Source of the DNA: an uncultured Lachnospira sp.
Lineage (GTDB): Bacteria; Bacillota; Clostridia; Lachnospirales; Lachnospiraceae
NCBI GenBank assembly: GCA_946186125.1
Contig: CAMHLZ010000026.1
Location: forward strand, 1 to 52,458
Direction: 5' to 3'
DNA: 52,458 nt
Of the stretch, positions 52,408 through 52,458 are shown one piece after another. Position numbers and translations under genes: made by a program. Position 1 is the first letter of the stretch; each line of letters starts with the position of its first letter. The notes under the pieces are model-generated. The model made no database searches, was not told the DNA's origin, and was given only the letters and a program-made list of their open reading frames with translations.

Positions 52408-52458
52408 CTATTTTACACACATGCTCCTTATTCTCGGAACGTTTTTCATAACTAATTC
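52408..52458 (-). CDS. Possible 3' end of a gene entering from the right edge
   Basis: On the minus strand a frame is open from the window edge to TAG at 52408-52410, ending MKNVPRIRSMCVK. Sixteen codons are too few for a call. Confidence 0.25.
   Translation of the reverse strand, partial: ELVMKNVPRIRSMCVK

Overview
The window looks like a chromosomal segment of a low-GC Gram-positive anaerobe of the class Clostridia, most likely family Lachnospiraceae. The reasons are AT-rich DNA, strong AGGAGG-type ribosome binding sites, TTG/GTG starts, extended TTGACA/TATAAT promoters, a FeoA/FeoB/FeoB-associated Cys-rich protein set, an MptD-type ECF transporter and an SdpRI pair. The family placement is inferred from protein character; no rRNA or tRNA gene was seen.

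Layout. 1-4430 is an accessory, decayed stretch: a type I holin-like toxin unit, an XRE repressor with two operator copies, IS3 and IS66 remnants, a small secreted protein followed by a VanZ-like gene, and a fragment of a beta-helix surface protein. 4431-21163 is a metal-acquisition region. It holds an ABC transporter with a large FtsX-type permease, a dead flavodoxin gene, enolase, feoA plus a feoB fragment fused to the tail of a P-type ATPase, a DtxR-family regulator, an intact feoA/feoB/Cys-rich protein set, a heavy-metal-binding membrane protein, a heterodimeric IrtAB/YbtPQ-like ABC transporter and a three-gene ECF transporter. Palindromes of the form GTTAG(n)CTAAC, close to the DtxR/IdeR box, recur at four promoters or intergenic gaps here, which suggests one iron regulon.

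21176-45065 is mostly ordinary chromosome: MutS2-like ATPase, an SDR epimerase, YqeY, MetF, a GH114-like secreted protein, peptide release factor 3, an FKBP-type lipoprotein, a BMP-family binding protein, a CapA-like protein, a secreted or membrane-anchored metallo-beta-lactamase-fold protein, a chemoreceptor, MnmA, a MATE remnant, a TetR/MMPL/repeat-protein locus with two matching operators, and a DUF4143-type AAA ATPase preceded by a 33-bp tandem repeat.

45068-52458 is a bacteriocin-like island and the most interesting part. Two small secreted proteins (46351, and 51902 which resembles lactococcin 972) lie behind near-identical 90-bp promoter/leader sequences. Each promoter is preceded by a head-to-tail array of an exact 20-bp-period repeat (about 5 and 7 units) ending at the -35 box; a third, single box precedes a broken methyltransferase gene. 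A LytTR DNA-binding protein without a receiver domain is divergently transcribed beside one array. Two FtsX-like membrane proteins plus an ABC ATPase, small two-helix membrane proteins (possible immunity proteins) and an SdpR/SdpI pair with its own operator complete the island.

Across the whole window many genes survive as their two ends with the middle deleted (feoB/P-ATPase, histidine kinase, methyltransferase, MATE, flavodoxin), a sign of ongoing deletional decay.
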